Positions 41,979-51,596 are shown, counted from the first letter of the stretch. The stretch is 64,000 nt of DNA from Microvirga solisilvae (GCF_022808595.1 NZ_JAKUCN010000008.1:1-64000), one strand, 5' to 3'. Program-made: numbers and translations. The notes: generated by a model from the letters alone, not told the origin.

Positions 41979-44234
41979 TTGAGGCGAATCGCATCATCAG
42001 CCGACGTTTTCATTTTGCAGCTTTCAGTTCGCACCGATCAGTCCCGCTCATCCTTCAAACGCCGCAGGCAATTGCTGGCGAGAGGCCGCCTGACCCTGAT
42101 CATGGGTCTATTCGGCGTGATCTTCATTCTCCTCACCTTCGGCTATATCGCCTGGGAACAGCGCAATCGCCTGATCGAGCGCAATGTGGAGGATATTGCC
42201 GGAAACGCCTATTTCCTGGCGGATCACACCGCCCGCCTTCTCGAGGTCTCGGACCTTACTCTCAAGCAAGTGGCGACCCTCATTGAAGGCGATGACTGGA
42301 GCCTGATCGAGGGCTCGCGTCCGCATTGGCAGCATCTCGTCACGATCAGGGAAACGCTGCCCTATTTCGAGAATCTCTGGCTCAACGATTCCACGGGCCG
42401 CCTGCGTCTCACCTCTTTGGCCTTCCCCGCGCCGTCATCGAGCGCCGCAGACCGGGATGCCTTCAGGGCTCAGGTGAGAGCGGATGTCGGGCTATTCATC
42501 GGCGAGCCGATCATCGGACGCATGACGAAGCGCCCGACCTTCATCATCAGCCGCCGGCTCAATGGCCTGACAGGCTCTTTCGACGGCATCGTCTCGGCCA
42601 CGGTGGCCCTGTCCTATTTCGAATCCTACTGGAGCAAGCTGCGCCTGCCGAAGGGCAGCCGCGTGACGCTGGTTCGGGCGGATGACGGGAAGGTGATTGC
42701 ACAACTGCCGAGGCCCCAGGACGGCCTGTCTTTCGCGCCGATCGACAAGTCGGCTCTCGACCAAGCCATCAAGAAAAATCTTGTGGCTGGAGTGTATCCC
42801 TTCACCGTCAATGGAGAGGACCGCACCGGGGCCTATCGTCGGGTGGACGAGCTGCCGCTCTACATCAACATCAGCATCCCTGATAACGCCTATTGGGGCC
42901 CTTGGACCGTCCAGATGCGGCTCTATGGAGCCTTCGCGCTGATCGCGCTTCTGGCGCTCGCCGCGCTGACGGCCCTGGCAAGCCAGCAATTCCGCGAGCA
43001 GGCCGCCAACGAGGCCTTCCTGCAGAAGGAGGTGGCGCTGCGCACCAGCGAATTGCAGGCGGAAACGGCGGCGCTCGAAGTGCTGAACCGGACGGGCCGC
43101 GCGCTTGCCGCCGAACTCGATGTGGACCGCTTGATCGAGAGCGTGGTCGAGGCGGCGGTGCTGCTCACCGGGGCGCAGGCAGGAGCCTATTTCTCCAATC
43201 GCGGCGATGCGGACAATGCGGGCGCGCGCGCCGAGGAATATGGCCTCTACAATTCCGGCGGCGCGCGGACTGCTTTTGCGAAACTTCCCATCGGCGCCAT
43301 CTGCGCGGCCGTGTTCGAACAGGATCGGGTGCTTCGCTTCGACGATATCGCGGAGGATCCTGAGTTCGGAGCATCCTCGGAGGAGAACCACGCCCAGGAT
43401 CGGGCCAGGATCCGCAGCGTGATGGCGATCCCCGTCTCCTCCCGCAATGGCCAGATCCAGGGCCTTTTGCTCTTTGCTCATGAGCGGGCGGGAGCCTTCG
43501 CGGAGAGGGCTGAGCGCCTCGTGACGGGCCTTGCCGCGCAGGCCGCCATCGCTCTCGAGAACGGGCGCCTCTACAGCGAGGCCCAGCACGAGATCACGGA
43601 GCGCAGACAGGCGCAGAGCCAGCAATCCTTCCTCATCCGCGAGCTGCATCACCGGGTGAAGAACACGCTTGCCACCGTGCAGGCCGTGGTGGGCGCGACC
43701 GCCCGCTCGGCCTCGAGCATCGACGAATTCTACAAGGCTTTCGTGGGCCGCATCGTCTCGCTGGCCAACACCCATTCCTTGCTCACCGAAGCGCTGTGGC
43801 AGATGGCGCCCCTGCGTGAGATCCTGGAGAAGGAACTCAAACCCTACAACGACGTCCGGGGTGAGCGGATCACGCTCGACGGCCCTGCCGTGGAGTTGCC
43901 CTCCGAGATCGCGGTTCCCATCGGCATGGCCATTCACGAGCTGACGACGAATGCCGCGAAATACGGCGCGCTGTCGGTGCGCAACGGCAAGGTTGCCGTG
44001 ACCTGGGACGTGCATGGCGAGGGCGATGAGAAGCGGCTGACCATGGCCTGGGAGGAGAGGGGCGGCCCCAGCGTCTCCCAGCCCGACCGGCAAGGCTTCG
44101 GCTCGCGCCTGCTGCACCGGGTGCTGACGACCCAGCTCAATGCCAAGGTCGAGGTCGATTACGATCCGGGAGGCCTGCGGGTTGCCATCGATGCGCCGCT
44201 GAAAGCCACGGCGAACCTGAGCCCGCCGATCTGA
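41979..44234 (+). CDS. HWE-family sensor histidine kinase (dCACHE-GAF)
   Basis: A 751-residue sensor kinase. A first membrane helix lies near 38-59, followed by a ~250-residue periplasmic double-CACHE region and a second helix near 314-334. A coiled segment (EAALRTSELQAETAAL-like) leads to a GAF domain, about 385-535. The phosphoacceptor region is ELHHRVKNTLATVQAV (His557/558), and the ATPase has HELTTNAAKYGAL near 650 and WEERGG near 690, the features of the HWE subgroup. No response regulator is adjacent. The start is unclear: TTG at 41979 or 42015 would keep the first helix; the first ATG (42102) would cut into it. Confidence 0.85.
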   Translation: MRRIASSADVFILQLSVRTDQSRSSFKRRRQLLARGRLTLIMGLFGVIFILLTFGYIAWEQRNRLIERNVEDIAGNAYFLADHTARLLEVSDLTLKQVATLIEGDDWSLIEGSRPHWQHLVTIRETLPYFENLWLNDSTGRLRLTSLAFPAPSSSAADRDAFRAQVRADVGLFIGEPIIGRMTKRPTFIISRRLNGLTGSFDGIVSATVALSYFESYWSKLRLPKGSRVTLVRADDGKVIAQLPRPQDGLSFAPIDKSALDQAIKKNLVAGVYPFTVNGEDRTGAYRRVDELPLYINISIPDNAYWGPWTVQMRLYGAFALIALLALAALTALASQQFREQAANEAFLQKEVALRTSELQAETAALEVLNRTGRALAAELDVDRLIESVVEAAVLLTGAQAGAYFSNRGDADNAGARAEEYGLYNSGGARTAFAKLPIGAICAAVFEQDRVLRFDDIAEDPEFGASSEENHAQDRARIRSVMAIPVSSRNGQIQGLLLFAHERAGAFAERAERLVTGLAAQAAIALENGRLYSEAQHEITERRQAQSQQSFLIRELHHRVKNTLATVQAVVGATARSASSIDEFYKAFVGRIVSLANTHSLLTEALWQMAPLREILEKELKPYNDVRGERITLDGPAVELPSEIAVPIGMAIHELTTNAAKYGALSVRNGKVAVTWDVHGEGDEKRLTMAWEERGGPSVSQPDRQGFGSRLLHRVLTTQLNAKVEVDYDPGGLRVAIDAPLKATANLSPPI

Positions 44235-44242
44235 GGTTTGGC

Positions 44243-44277
44243 TTACATCAATGTGAAACAGGAACACATTGGCGTAA
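44243..44277. promoter_or_regulatory. Near-perfect dyad upstream of ferrochelatase
   Basis: TTACATCAATGTG and CACATTGGCGTAA are complementary except at two positions, with a 9-base spacer; the inner CAATGTG/CACATTG arms (44249-44255, 44265-44271) are perfect. It is 80-114 bases before the hemH start and just after the kinase stop. It could be an operator for hemH or a transcript-end hairpin for the kinase. It does not match the Irr ICE motif. Confidence 0.5.
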
Positions 44278-44356
44278 CAGGTGAAAAGTCACTATCTAGA
44301 ACGCCATCAATGAGTGGTCTCCGTCTCGGGGCCTGCGTCTCAAGGGCTTTAAGTCG

Positions 44357-45418
44357 ATGAACGAACATGTGAGCGTTGCCGGAACGGGTCAGATCGTGCG
44401 CCCCGTGGACCACCCGCCTGCGAAGTCGGGCCGAATCGGCGTGCTTCTGATGAATCTCGGAACGCCCGAAGGCACCACCTACTGGCCCATGCGGCGCTAC
44501 CTGAAGGAGTTCCTCTCCGACCGCCGCGTGATCGAGACGCCGCGCCTGCTCTGGTGGCCGATCCTCAACCTGATCATTCTCACCAAGCGCCCCGCGCCCA
44601 AGGGCCGCGACTACGCGACGATCTGGAACAACGAGCTCGACGAGGGTCCGCTCAAGACCATCACCCGCAATCAGGCGGAGAGGGTCGCGGCGCATATCAA
44701 GAGCATCGCCGGCGACAAGGTGAGCGTCGATTGGGCCATGCGCTACGGCAAGCCGGAAGTTCGCGAGCGCATTCAGGCGCTGCTCGATCAGGGTTGCGAC
44801 CGCATTCTTCTGGTGCCGCTCTATCCGCAATACGCGGCGGCAACGTCCGCTACCGCCTGCGACCAGGCATTCCGCGCGCTCATGGACATGCGCTGGCAGC
44901 CTTCCGTGCGTGTCTCGCCGCCCTATCACGACGATCCGGTCTATATCGACTCCGTCGTCGCCTCCATGAAGCAGGAACTCGCCAAGCTCACCTTCGAGCC
45001 GGAGGTGATCCTCGTCTCCTTCCACGGCGTGCCGAAGGAATATCTCCTGAAGGGCGATCCCTACCATTGCCAATGCGTGAAGACCTGGCGCCTGATGCGT
45101 GAGGCTTTCGGCTGGCCGGCGGACAAGTTCCGCATGAGCTTCCAGTCGCGTTTCGGCAAGGCGGAATGGCTTCAACCGTACACGGACAAGACCGTGGAGG
45201 CTCTGGCGAAAAGCGGCGTGAAGCGCATGGCGATCGTTGCTCCCGGTTTCTCCGCGGATTGCCTTGAGACGCTGGAAGAACTCGACGGCGAGAACCGCGA
45301 GATCTTCATGCATAACGGGGGCGAGGAATTCGCCTATCTGCCGTGCCTCAACGATTCTCCGGAAGGCATGCGCGTGATCAACCACATCGTGGAGCGCGAG
45401 CTTCAGGGCTGGATTTGA
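44357..45418 (+). CDS. hemH: Ferrochelatase
   Basis: Inserts Fe2+ into protoporphyrin IX, the last step of haem synthesis, at the inner face of the membrane. A 353-residue enzyme with the family signature LVSFHGVPKEYL (catalytic H223) and the acidic metal-path segment NGGEEFAYLPCLND. CQCVKTW and the Cys later may relate to the Fe-S-containing subtype, but the usual C-terminal Cys triplet is not obvious. The N-terminal 25 residues are an extension before GVLLMNLGTPEG. It is a single gene; a dyad precedes it. Confidence 0.95.
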   Translation: MNEHVSVAGTGQIVRPVDHPPAKSGRIGVLLMNLGTPEGTTYWPMRRYLKEFLSDRRVIETPRLLWWPILNLIILTKRPAPKGRDYATIWNNELDEGPLKTITRNQAERVAAHIKSIAGDKVSVDWAMRYGKPEVRERIQALLDQGCDRILLVPLYPQYAAATSATACDQAFRALMDMRWQPSVRVSPPYHDDPVYIDSVVASMKQELAKLTFEPEVILVSFHGVPKEYLLKGDPYHCQCVKTWRLMREAFGWPADKFRMSFQSRFGKAEWLQPYTDKTVEALAKSGVKRMAIVAPGFSADCLETLEELDGENREIFMHNGGEEFAYLPCLNDSPEGMRVINHIVERELQGWI

Positions 45419-45421
45419 CGA

Positions 45422-46138
45422 TCAATCAGCGAAGCCGACGCGGATGCGTCGGTTTCGCTTGCCCTTGTTGTCCACTTTCAGAATGCGGACGGGACGCGCT
45501 TGGCCGGTCGAGGCCAGATGCGTTCCGCCGCAGGCCTGCCGATCGAGGCCTGTGATTTCGACGATGCGCACCGTTCCATCCTCCTGCGGCGGAGGCGAGA
45601 CGGATTTGCTGCGGAACATGCCGGGGATCGCTTCAGCCTCCGTCCAAGGCATGGAGAAGGTGCGGATCGGCAGATCCTGGCGGATGACGTCGTTCATGGG
45701 ACCGTCCAAGCTGCGCAGCCAGTCGGGATAAACGCCCGGCATGTCGAAATCGACGCGGAAGGTTCCGTCCTCCGCCAATTGCGCGCCCGTCAGAAGCGCG
45801 CCGCCGAAATCCCGATAGACGATGCTGTTGAGCACATGCGCCATCGTGTGCAGCTCGCACATGAGATGGCGGAATTCCGCATCGACCTTGGCGCGCACGG
45901 TGCCTTGAACGGTCACCGGTTCCGCGAGCACATGCCATAAGCCTTCGCCGGCGGGCTCCAGCCTCTCAACTCCCACGATGCCACCTGACCACGCGATTGT
46001 GCCCCTGTCGGCCAGCTGTCCGCCTCCGCCGGGAAAGAAGGGCGATTGGGCGAGAAGGACTGCTCCAGGGCGTGCATCGACAACCTCTGCTTCGAGTTCA
46101 AGTTGGTCAGGGTGATCCTGGCAGAAATATCGCGGCAT
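45422..46138 (-). CDS. Alanyl-tRNA editing protein AlaX
   Basis: Free-standing editing domain that hydrolyses mis-acylated Ser- or Gly-tRNA(Ala), 238 residues. The N-terminal part has FFPGGGGQLADRG and the zinc site is made by H97-x3-H101 (HTMAH) and C203-x3-H207 (CGGTH), as in AlaRS editing domains. AlaX-M size. It converges on hemH with only three bases between the stops, leaving no room for a terminator. Confidence 0.9.
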   Translation of the reverse strand: MPRYFCQDHPDQLELEAEVVDARPGAVLLAQSPFFPGGGGQLADRGTIAWSGGIVGVERLEPAGEGLWHVLAEPVTVQGTVRAKVDAEFRHLMCELHTMAHVLNSIVYRDFGGALLTGAQLAEDGTFRVDFDMPGVYPDWLRSLDGPMNDVIRQDLPIRTFSMPWTEAEAIPGMFRSKSVSPPPQEDGTVRIVEITGLDRQACGGTHLASTGQARPVRILKVDNKGKRNRRIRVGFAD

Positions 46139-46243
46139 GGTGGAGCCTCCGGGAGGTAGAATAGCAGCTTGTAAGAGCCACTAGGAGTTTTTGCCCCTAT
46201 CGGATAGCTTGTGTGTACGCAATTCCGTTGCCTTGAGGGTTCC

Positions 46244-47230
46244 ATGCTGGGTGGTTTCGATATTTTCGTGATTGTTCTTGTTCTCGTGGTCGTCGTGACG
46301 ATCGCGATGGGGGTGAGGACGGTGCCGCAGGGCTATGCCTATACGGTCGAGCGCTTCGGGCGCTATTCGCGCACGCTGACGCCGGGCCTCGGCCTCATCG
46401 TTCCGTATATCGACCAGATCGGGAAGCGCGTGAATGTCATGGAGCAGGTGCTCGACATTCCGCGCCAGGAAGCCTTCACCCGGGACAATGCGGGCGTCAC
46501 CATCGACGCGGCGGCGTTCTATCAGGTGCTCGATCCGGCTCGCGCTTCTTACGAAGTCTCTGACCTCAATCAGGCGCTTCTGGTCTTGACCATGACCAAC
46601 ATCCGCACGGTGGTCGGCTCCATGGATCTCGACCAGCTTCTCTCGCATCGCGACGAGATCAACGAGCGCCTCTTGCGCGTCATGGATGCCGCAGCCTCGC
46701 CCTGGGGCGCAAAGGTCACCCGCGTCGAGATCAAGGACATTCTCCCGCCGCAGGATCTCGCCGGCGCCATGGCGCGGCAGATGAAGGCCGAGCGCGAGAA
46801 GCGCGCCGCCGTTCTCGAAGCCGAAGGCTTGCGGCAGGCGGAAATCCTGCGCGCCGAAGGTGAAAAGCAGTCGCAGATTCTTTCGGCCGAAGGCCGCAAG
46901 GAAGCGGCTTTCCGGGACGCTGAAGCACGCGAGCGCCTGGCGGAAGCCGAAGCGAAGGCCACGTCCATGGTGAGCAATGCGATCACAAGCGGCGATCTCG
47001 CGGCGGCCAACTTCATCGTGGCGGAAAAATACATCGACGCCATTCGCAGCATCGCGACGGCACCGAACCAGAAGGTGGTGATCGTGCCCATCGAAGCGGC
47101 GGGCCTCGCGGGCACGCTCGGCGGCATCGCGGAACTGACGAAATCCGTGTTCGGTGGCGATGGCGGCCCTGCTTCGCCGAGGCCTGCGCGCAGCGTGCCT
47201 GCCGTCACGAAGGGAGCCGAGCGCTCATGA
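46244..47230 (+). CDS. SPFH/Band 7 membrane protein (QmcA-like)
   Basis: A 328-residue protein with an N-terminal membrane helix (about 4-23) and an SPFH domain: VPQGYAYTVERFGRYSRTL, then PYIDQIGKRVNVMEQVLDIP, followed by a long Glu/Ala/Lys coiled coil and a short C-terminal region. It forms large membrane microdomain rings. The ATG at 46244 has GAGGG upstream and opens the hydrophobic helix; a GTG 11 codons earlier is rejected. Its stop overlaps the NfeD start (ATGA), the classic SPFH-NfeD pairing. Confidence 0.9.
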   Translation: MLGGFDIFVIVLVLVVVVTIAMGVRTVPQGYAYTVERFGRYSRTLTPGLGLIVPYIDQIGKRVNVMEQVLDIPRQEAFTRDNAGVTIDAAAFYQVLDPARASYEVSDLNQALLVLTMTNIRTVVGSMDLDQLLSHRDEINERLLRVMDAAASPWGAKVTRVEIKDILPPQDLAGAMARQMKAEREKRAAVLEAEGLRQAEILRAEGEKQSQILSAEGRKEAAFRDAEARERLAEAEAKATSMVSNAITSGDLAAANFIVAEKYIDAIRSIATAPNQKVVIVPIEAAGLAGTLGGIAELTKSVFGGDGGPASPRPARSVPAVTKGAERS

Positions 47231-47676
47231 TCCGCGATGCCTTCATCAGTCTCGGCGCCTGGAGCTGGATCATCCTCGGCCTCGTGCTGATCGGCATCGA
47301 GTTGCTCGCGCCCGGCATCTTCTTCCTCTGGCTCGGGCTTGCCGCCGTCGTAACCGGCTTGCTCGATGCCGCGCTCGATTTGTCTTGGCAGAGCGCTGCC
47401 ATCATCTTTGCGCTGCTCTCAGTGGCGGCGGTTGTGATCGGCCGCTTCGTCACGCGCTCGAAGGATCAGGCGGAAGCATCTGCCGCTCATCTCAATCAGC
47501 GTGGCCAAGCGTTGGTGGGGCGCGTGTTCACGCTGGACGCGCCGATCAAGGACGGGGAAGGGCGCATCCGTGTCGATGACAGCTCTTGGCGCGTCACCGG
47601 TGCCGATCGCCTCAAAGGTGCGCGGGTTCGCGTCGTGCGCGTGGAAGGGTCGACCCTGGTAGTGGACGACCCCTGA
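47227..47676 (+). CDS. NfeD-family membrane protein
   Basis: A 149-residue protein of the short NfeD type (NfeD1b): two to three membrane helices in the first 75 residues (SWIILGLVLIGIELLAPGIF) and a C-terminal OB-fold (QALVGRVFTLDAPIKDGEGR, then GARVRVVRVEGSTLVV). It partners the upstream SPFH protein, to which it is coupled by an ATGA overlap. The pair keeps membrane quality or microdomain structure. Confidence 0.9.
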   Translation: MIRDAFISLGAWSWIILGLVLIGIELLAPGIFFLWLGLAAVVTGLLDAALDLSWQSAAIIFALLSVAAVVIGRFVTRSKDQAEASAAHLNQRGQALVGRVFTLDAPIKDGEGRIRVDDSSWRVTGADRLKGARVRVVRVEGSTLVVDDP

Positions 47677-47695
47677 AAATTCAGGAGCAGTAAGA

Positions 47696-48349
47696 ATGGC
47701 CTTGAAGCTCTATGCGCATCCCTTCTCGTCCTACTGCCAGAAGGTTCTGATCGCGCTCTACGAGAATGACATCTCGTTCGAATACCGAACGCTCGGCGAC
47801 GAGCCGGCGCATGCGGAACTCGCGTCTCTCTGGCCGATCAAAAAGTTTCCCGTTCTCGTCGACGATGAGCGCACGGTTGTCGAGGCGAGCATCATCATCG
47901 AACATCTGGGTTTGTATCATCCCGGCCCCGTGAAGCTCGTTCCCGACGATCCGCGTGCGGCTCTCGACGTGCGGATGATGGATCGCTTCTTCGACAATTA
48001 CGTCATGACGCCGATGCAGAAGATCGTGGCCGACCGCATCCGCGCGGAATCGGATCGCGATTCTCATGGTGTCGTCGAGGCAAGGAGAATGCTCGATACG
48101 GCCTATGCGTGGCTCGATTACACGATGGCAAATCGGGAATGGGCAGCGGGAGACGGCTTCAGCATGGCCGATTGCGCGGCGGCTCCGTCACTGTTCTATG
48201 CGGATTGGGCGCACCCAATCGACGCAGAGCACACCAATGTTCTCAGCTATCGCAAGCGTTTGCTCGCACGTCCGTCATTCGCGCGCGCAGTGGACGAGGC
48301 GCGTCCCTATCGCTCGTTCTTTCCGCTCGGGGCTCCCGACCGGGATTGA
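47696..48349 (+). CDS. Glutathione S-transferase family protein
   Basis: A 217-residue GST. The thioredoxin-fold N-terminus has LYAHPFSSYCQKVLIALYE, with Ser/Cys candidates for glutathione contact, and the conserved KKFPVLVDDERTVVEASIII (cis-Pro and the Glu-Ala/Ser pair). The helical C-terminal domain carries GDGFSMADCAAAPSLFYADW, the N-capping box region of GSTs. It follows the NfeD gene by 19 bases and is likely in the same transcript. Substrate unknown. Confidence 0.88.
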   Translation: MALKLYAHPFSSYCQKVLIALYENDISFEYRTLGDEPAHAELASLWPIKKFPVLVDDERTVVEASIIIEHLGLYHPGPVKLVPDDPRAALDVRMMDRFFDNYVMTPMQKIVADRIRAESDRDSHGVVEARRMLDTAYAWLDYTMANREWAAGDGFSMADCAAAPSLFYADWAHPIDAEHTNVLSYRKRLLARPSFARAVDEARPYRSFFPLGAPDRD

Positions 48350-48384
48350 CGGTCAGTTATTTTCGATTCCCAACAAAGCGTGGA

Positions 48385-48483
48385 CCTCATCCTGAGGAGG
48401 CGCGTAAGCGCCGTCTCGAAGGAGGTTCCAGTGCTTTCTGGAAACGCCTCGCCCTTCGAGACGCTTCGCACCTCAGGGTGAGG
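48385..48483. repeat. Palindromic repeat, family B (copy 2)
   Basis: CCTCATCCTGAGG (48385-48397) pairs with CCTCAGGGTGAGG (48471-48483) with one G-T pair; inner GTCTCGAAGG/CCCTTCGAGAC arms match. It is the same family as 18016-18118 and again lies between convergent genes (GST and KdsD). Confidence 0.85.
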
Positions 48484-48494
48484 CTACGTTGTGA

Positions 48495-49487
48495 TCAGGC
48501 AGCGCCTGCACGCAGCAGGTCGAGGTAATGCACGAGGCCCACGGGCTTGTCGTTCTCGACCACGATCAGCGCGGTGATGCGTGCGGTTTCCTCGATCTCG
48601 AGCGCGGTTGCCACCAGCGTATCCGGCGCGATGGTGCGCGGCGTCTTGGTCATGATGGCGGTCACCGGCAGCGTGCCGAGATCGGGGCGGAGATTCCGGC
48701 GCAGGTCGCCGTCCGTGACGATGCCCGCGAGCGTGCCGTCCGGATTCGTCACGATCACGCAGCCGAAACCCTTGCGGCCGATTTCCTCGATGGCCTCGTC
48801 CATGCGCGCATCGACGCCGACACGCGGCAGGCGCTCGTCCTTGTGCATGATGTCGCGCACGAGCTTGAGGCGCGCGCCTAGCTTGCCGCCCGGATGGAAC
48901 ACGCGGAAATGCTCCGCCGTGAAGCCGCGTCGCTCGAGAAGCGCGATGGCGAGCGCATCACCCAGTGCGAGCTGAATCGTGGTGGAGGTGGTGGGAGCCA
49001 AGCCGTTCGGGCAGGCCTCCTTCGCTTTGGGCAGGGTCAGGCAAATGTCGGCGGCGTGGCCCAGGGTCGACCCCGCGTTGGAGGTAAACGCGATCAGCGG
49101 CACCCGGAAGCGGCGCGAATAGCCGATGATGTCAGCCAACTCCGCCGTTTCGCCGGACCAGGAGAGCGCGACGATCACGTCCTCCGGCTGCACCATGCCG
49201 AGATCGCCGTGGCTGGCTTCCGCCGGGTGGACGTAATGGGCGGGCGTACCGGTGGAGGCCAGCGTCGCCACGATCTTGCGGCCGATATGGCCGGACTTGC
49301 CCATGCCGGTCACAATCACGCGGCCCTTGGCGGCGGCGATGGTCTCGACGGCGGCGGTGAAGAGGGGGCCGAGCCCGTTGCCGATGGCGTCCATCAGGAT
49401 GCTTAGGCCCTCGCGCTCGGTTTCGAGCGTGCGGAGGGCAGAGGCGACGGCCTGGTCGGCGGAGGATTTTGTCTGTGCAAGTGCCAT
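48495..49487 (-). CDS. kdsD: Arabinose-5-phosphate isomerase (KpsF/GutQ family)
   Basis: Converts ribulose 5-phosphate to arabinose 5-phosphate, the first step to Kdo for lipopolysaccharide. A 330-residue enzyme with an N-terminal SIS domain (TGMGKSGHIGRKIVATLAST from 60, SWSGETAE at 109-116) and two CBS domains (about 205-330). EASHGDLGM contains the catalytic His. The C-terminus VHYLDLLRAGAA is typical. It sits next to galU, consistent with envelope sugar supply. Confidence 0.93.
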   Translation of the reverse strand: MALAQTKSSADQAVASALRTLETEREGLSILMDAIGNGLGPLFTAAVETIAAAKGRVIVTGMGKSGHIGRKIVATLASTGTPAHYVHPAEASHGDLGMVQPEDVIVALSWSGETAELADIIGYSRRFRVPLIAFTSNAGSTLGHAADICLTLPKAKEACPNGLAPTTSTTIQLALGDALAIALLERRGFTAEHFRVFHPGGKLGARLKLVRDIMHKDERLPRVGVDARMDEAIEEIGRKGFGCVIVTNPDGTLAGIVTDGDLRRNLRPDLGTLPVTAIMTKTPRTIAPDTLVATALEIEETARITALIVVENDKPVGLVHYLDLLRAGAA

Positions 49488-49536
49488 GGCCGCCCTTTAC
49501 CATAAGCGGGCGGCCATGAGGAACCCTGAAACCCGG

Positions 49537-50415
49537 TTACTTTTGGCGCAGGAAGGCTTCCAGCTCCTGGCGGAAGCCGGCGCCGAGGTCCTCGCGCTCC
49601 AGGGCATAGGCGACGTTCGCCATCAGGAAGCCGATCTTCGAGCCCGTATCGTAGGTGCGGCCCTCGTACTTCATGCCGAAGAACTTCTGTTCCTTCATGA
49701 GGCGGATCATCGAGTCGGTGAGCTGGATCTCGTTGCCCGCACCGCGCTCTTGGGTTGAGAGCAGGTCGAAGATTTCGGGCTGGAGGATGTAGCGGCCGGA
49801 GATGATGTAGTTCGAGGGGGCGGTGCCCTTCGGCGGCTTTTCCACCATGCCGGTGATCTCGAAGGTCTGGCCGAATTCCTGGCCGACCGAGACGATGCCG
49901 TATTGGTGCGTCTGGTCTTCCGGCACTTCCTCCACGGCGATGATGTTGCCGCCATGCTTGTCGTAGGCCGCGATCATCTGCTCCATGGAGCCACGGCTGA
50001 GCATGTCGGGCAGCAGCACCGCGAAGGGCTCGTCGCCCACGAGCTCACGGGCGCACCACACCGCATGGCCGAGGCCCAAGGGCTCCTGCTGGCGCGTGAA
50101 GCTCGTCTGGCCGGCCTTGGGCTGGTCCTTGGCGAGGATCTCCAGCTCCTTGGTCTTGCCGCGGGCTTCCAGAGTCTTGTTCAGCTCATAGGCGATGTCG
50201 AAATGGTCCTCGATCACGGCCTTACCGCGACCGGTGACGAAAATGAAATGCTCGATTCCCGCAGCCCGAGCTTCATCGACCACGTGCTGCACCACGGGCC
50301 GGTCGACCACGCACAGCATTTCCTTCGGCACCGCCTTGGTGGCGGGAAGGAAACGGGTGCCGAGGCCGGCAACGGGAAGGACTGCTTTGCGAATGCGCTT
50401 CATTGATTGAGCCAT
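49537..50415 (-). CDS. galU: UTP-glucose-1-phosphate uridylyltransferase
   Basis: Makes UDP-glucose for glucans and exopolysaccharide. A 292-residue nucleotidyltransferase with [11 protein letters not shown] (17-27) and [13 protein letters not shown], then [10 protein letters not shown] and [12 protein letters not shown]. Start taken at 50415 ([11 protein letters not shown]); an ATG four codons inside (50403) is also possible, and neither has a strong ribosome site. The frame extends 28 codons upstream without family similarity. It is divergent from galE, with which it shares UDP-glucose. Confidence 0.93.
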   Translation of the reverse strand: MAQSMKRIRKAVLPVAGLGTRFLPATKAVPKEMLCVVDRPVVQHVVDEARAAGIEHFIFVTGRGKAVIEDHFDIAYELNKTLEARGKTKELEILAKDQPKAGQTSFTRQQEPLGLGHAVWCARELVGDEPFAVLLPDMLSRGSMEQMIAAYDKHGGNIIAVEEVPEDQTHQYGIVSVGQEFGQTFEITGMVEKPPKGTAPSNYIISGRYILQPEIFDLLSTQERGAGNEIQLTDSMIRLMKEQKFFGMKYEGRTYDTGSKIGFLMANVAYALEREDLGAGFRQELEAFLRQK

Positions 50416-50609
50416 GGTTAGCAGGGGAGAGGGAGGACAAACTAAGGCAGGAGTGGCAAAAGGAAACCGCTTACCGTTAAGCTTAAGTTCCCATAGCACC
50501 GGATGCTCGCCTTATGCATCGGTGTTTCATCCTTATGGGCCTGGACCTGAATTGAAGCTGAAGCGTTTTGGTAAACCGCCGCAGCATGCGGCTTCAGGGA
50601 GAAGCGGGA

Positions 50610-51596
50610 ATGACGGTTCTGGTCACGGGCGGCGCGGGCTATATCGGCAGCCACATGGTGCTCGAGCTATTGGATGCGGGCGAGCAGGTAGTGGTCCTCG
50701 ACAACCTGTCGACCGGGTTCCGCTGGGCCATCCCCGAGGCCGCAACCCTCGTCGTGGGTGATGTGGGCGACCAGGATCTCGTGGCTAAGGTCATCGAGGA
50801 GCACGGGATCGACAGCATCCTGCATTTCGCCGCCCGCATCGTGGTGCCCGAATCCGTTACCGAGCCGCTGGGCTATTACTTCAACAACACCGTGAAGACG
50901 CGGGCACTCATCGAGACGGCCGTGAAGACGGGCATCAAGAACTTCGTGTTCTCCTCGACCGCCGCCGTATACGGCAATGGCGAGGCCGGCCTGCTATCCG
51001 AGGACGTGCCGCTCGCGCCAATCAATCCTTATGGGCGCAGCAAGCTCATGAGCGAATGGATGCTCCAGGATGCCCATGTCGCCCATGGCCTGCGCTATGC
51101 GATCCTGCGCTATTTCAACGTGGCGGGCGCTGATCCCAAGGGCCGCTCGGGCCAGTCGACGCCTCAGGCCACGCACCTCATCAAAGTGGCGGCCCAGGCG
51201 GCTCTCGGCCAGCGGCCCCATCTCGACGTGTTCGGCACGGATTATGCCACGTCCGATGGCACCTGCGTACGCGATTACATCCAGGTCAACGATCTCGCCC
51301 GCGCCCATCTCGTGGCGCTGAAATCCCTGCGCGAGGGCGGCGATTGCGCAGTTCTGAATTGCGGCTACGGTCACGGAGCCTCGGTGCTGGAAGTTGTTGA
51401 TGTGGTCAAACGGGTCTCGGGCGTCGATTTCGAAGTACGCCTCTCTCCCCGGCGGCCGGGCGATCCGGCCCAGCTCGTGGCCAAGGTCGACCGCATCCGA
51501 AGCCTTGGATGGCAGCCGCAGCATGACAATCTTGAGGAAATCGTCGATCAGGCGCTGCGCTGGGAGCGGACCCTGATGGGACGCAAAGCCGCATAG
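50610..51596 (+). CDS. galE: UDP-glucose 4-epimerase
   Basis: Extended SDR that interconverts UDP-glucose and UDP-galactose, 328 residues. NAD motif GGAGYIG is at 7-13, S116 and Y141-x3-K145 (YGRSK) form the catalytic set, and VRDYIQVNDLARAH is the epimerase block. ATG at 50610 follows AGGGAGA. An in-frame ATG 14 codons earlier (50568) lacks a ribosome site. With galU on the other strand it forms a UDP-hexose module. Confidence 0.93.
   Translation: MTVLVTGGAGYIGSHMVLELLDAGEQVVVLDNLSTGFRWAIPEAATLVVGDVGDQDLVAKVIEEHGIDSILHFAARIVVPESVTEPLGYYFNNTVKTRALIETAVKTGIKNFVFSSTAAVYGNGEAGLLSEDVPLAPINPYGRSKLMSEWMLQDAHVAHGLRYAILRYFNVAGADPKGRSGQSTPQATHLIKVAAQAALGQRPHLDVFGTDYATSDGTCVRDYIQVNDLARAHLVALKSLREGGDCAVLNCGYGHGASVLEVVDVVKRVSGVDFEVRLSPRRPGDPAQLVAKVDRIRSLGWQPQHDNLEEIVDQALRWERTLMGRKAA

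Noticed and set aside
42492..44267. Open frame of 591 codons on the minus strand
   Set aside because: Antisense shadow of the HWE kinase gene; no motif and no ribosome-binding site.
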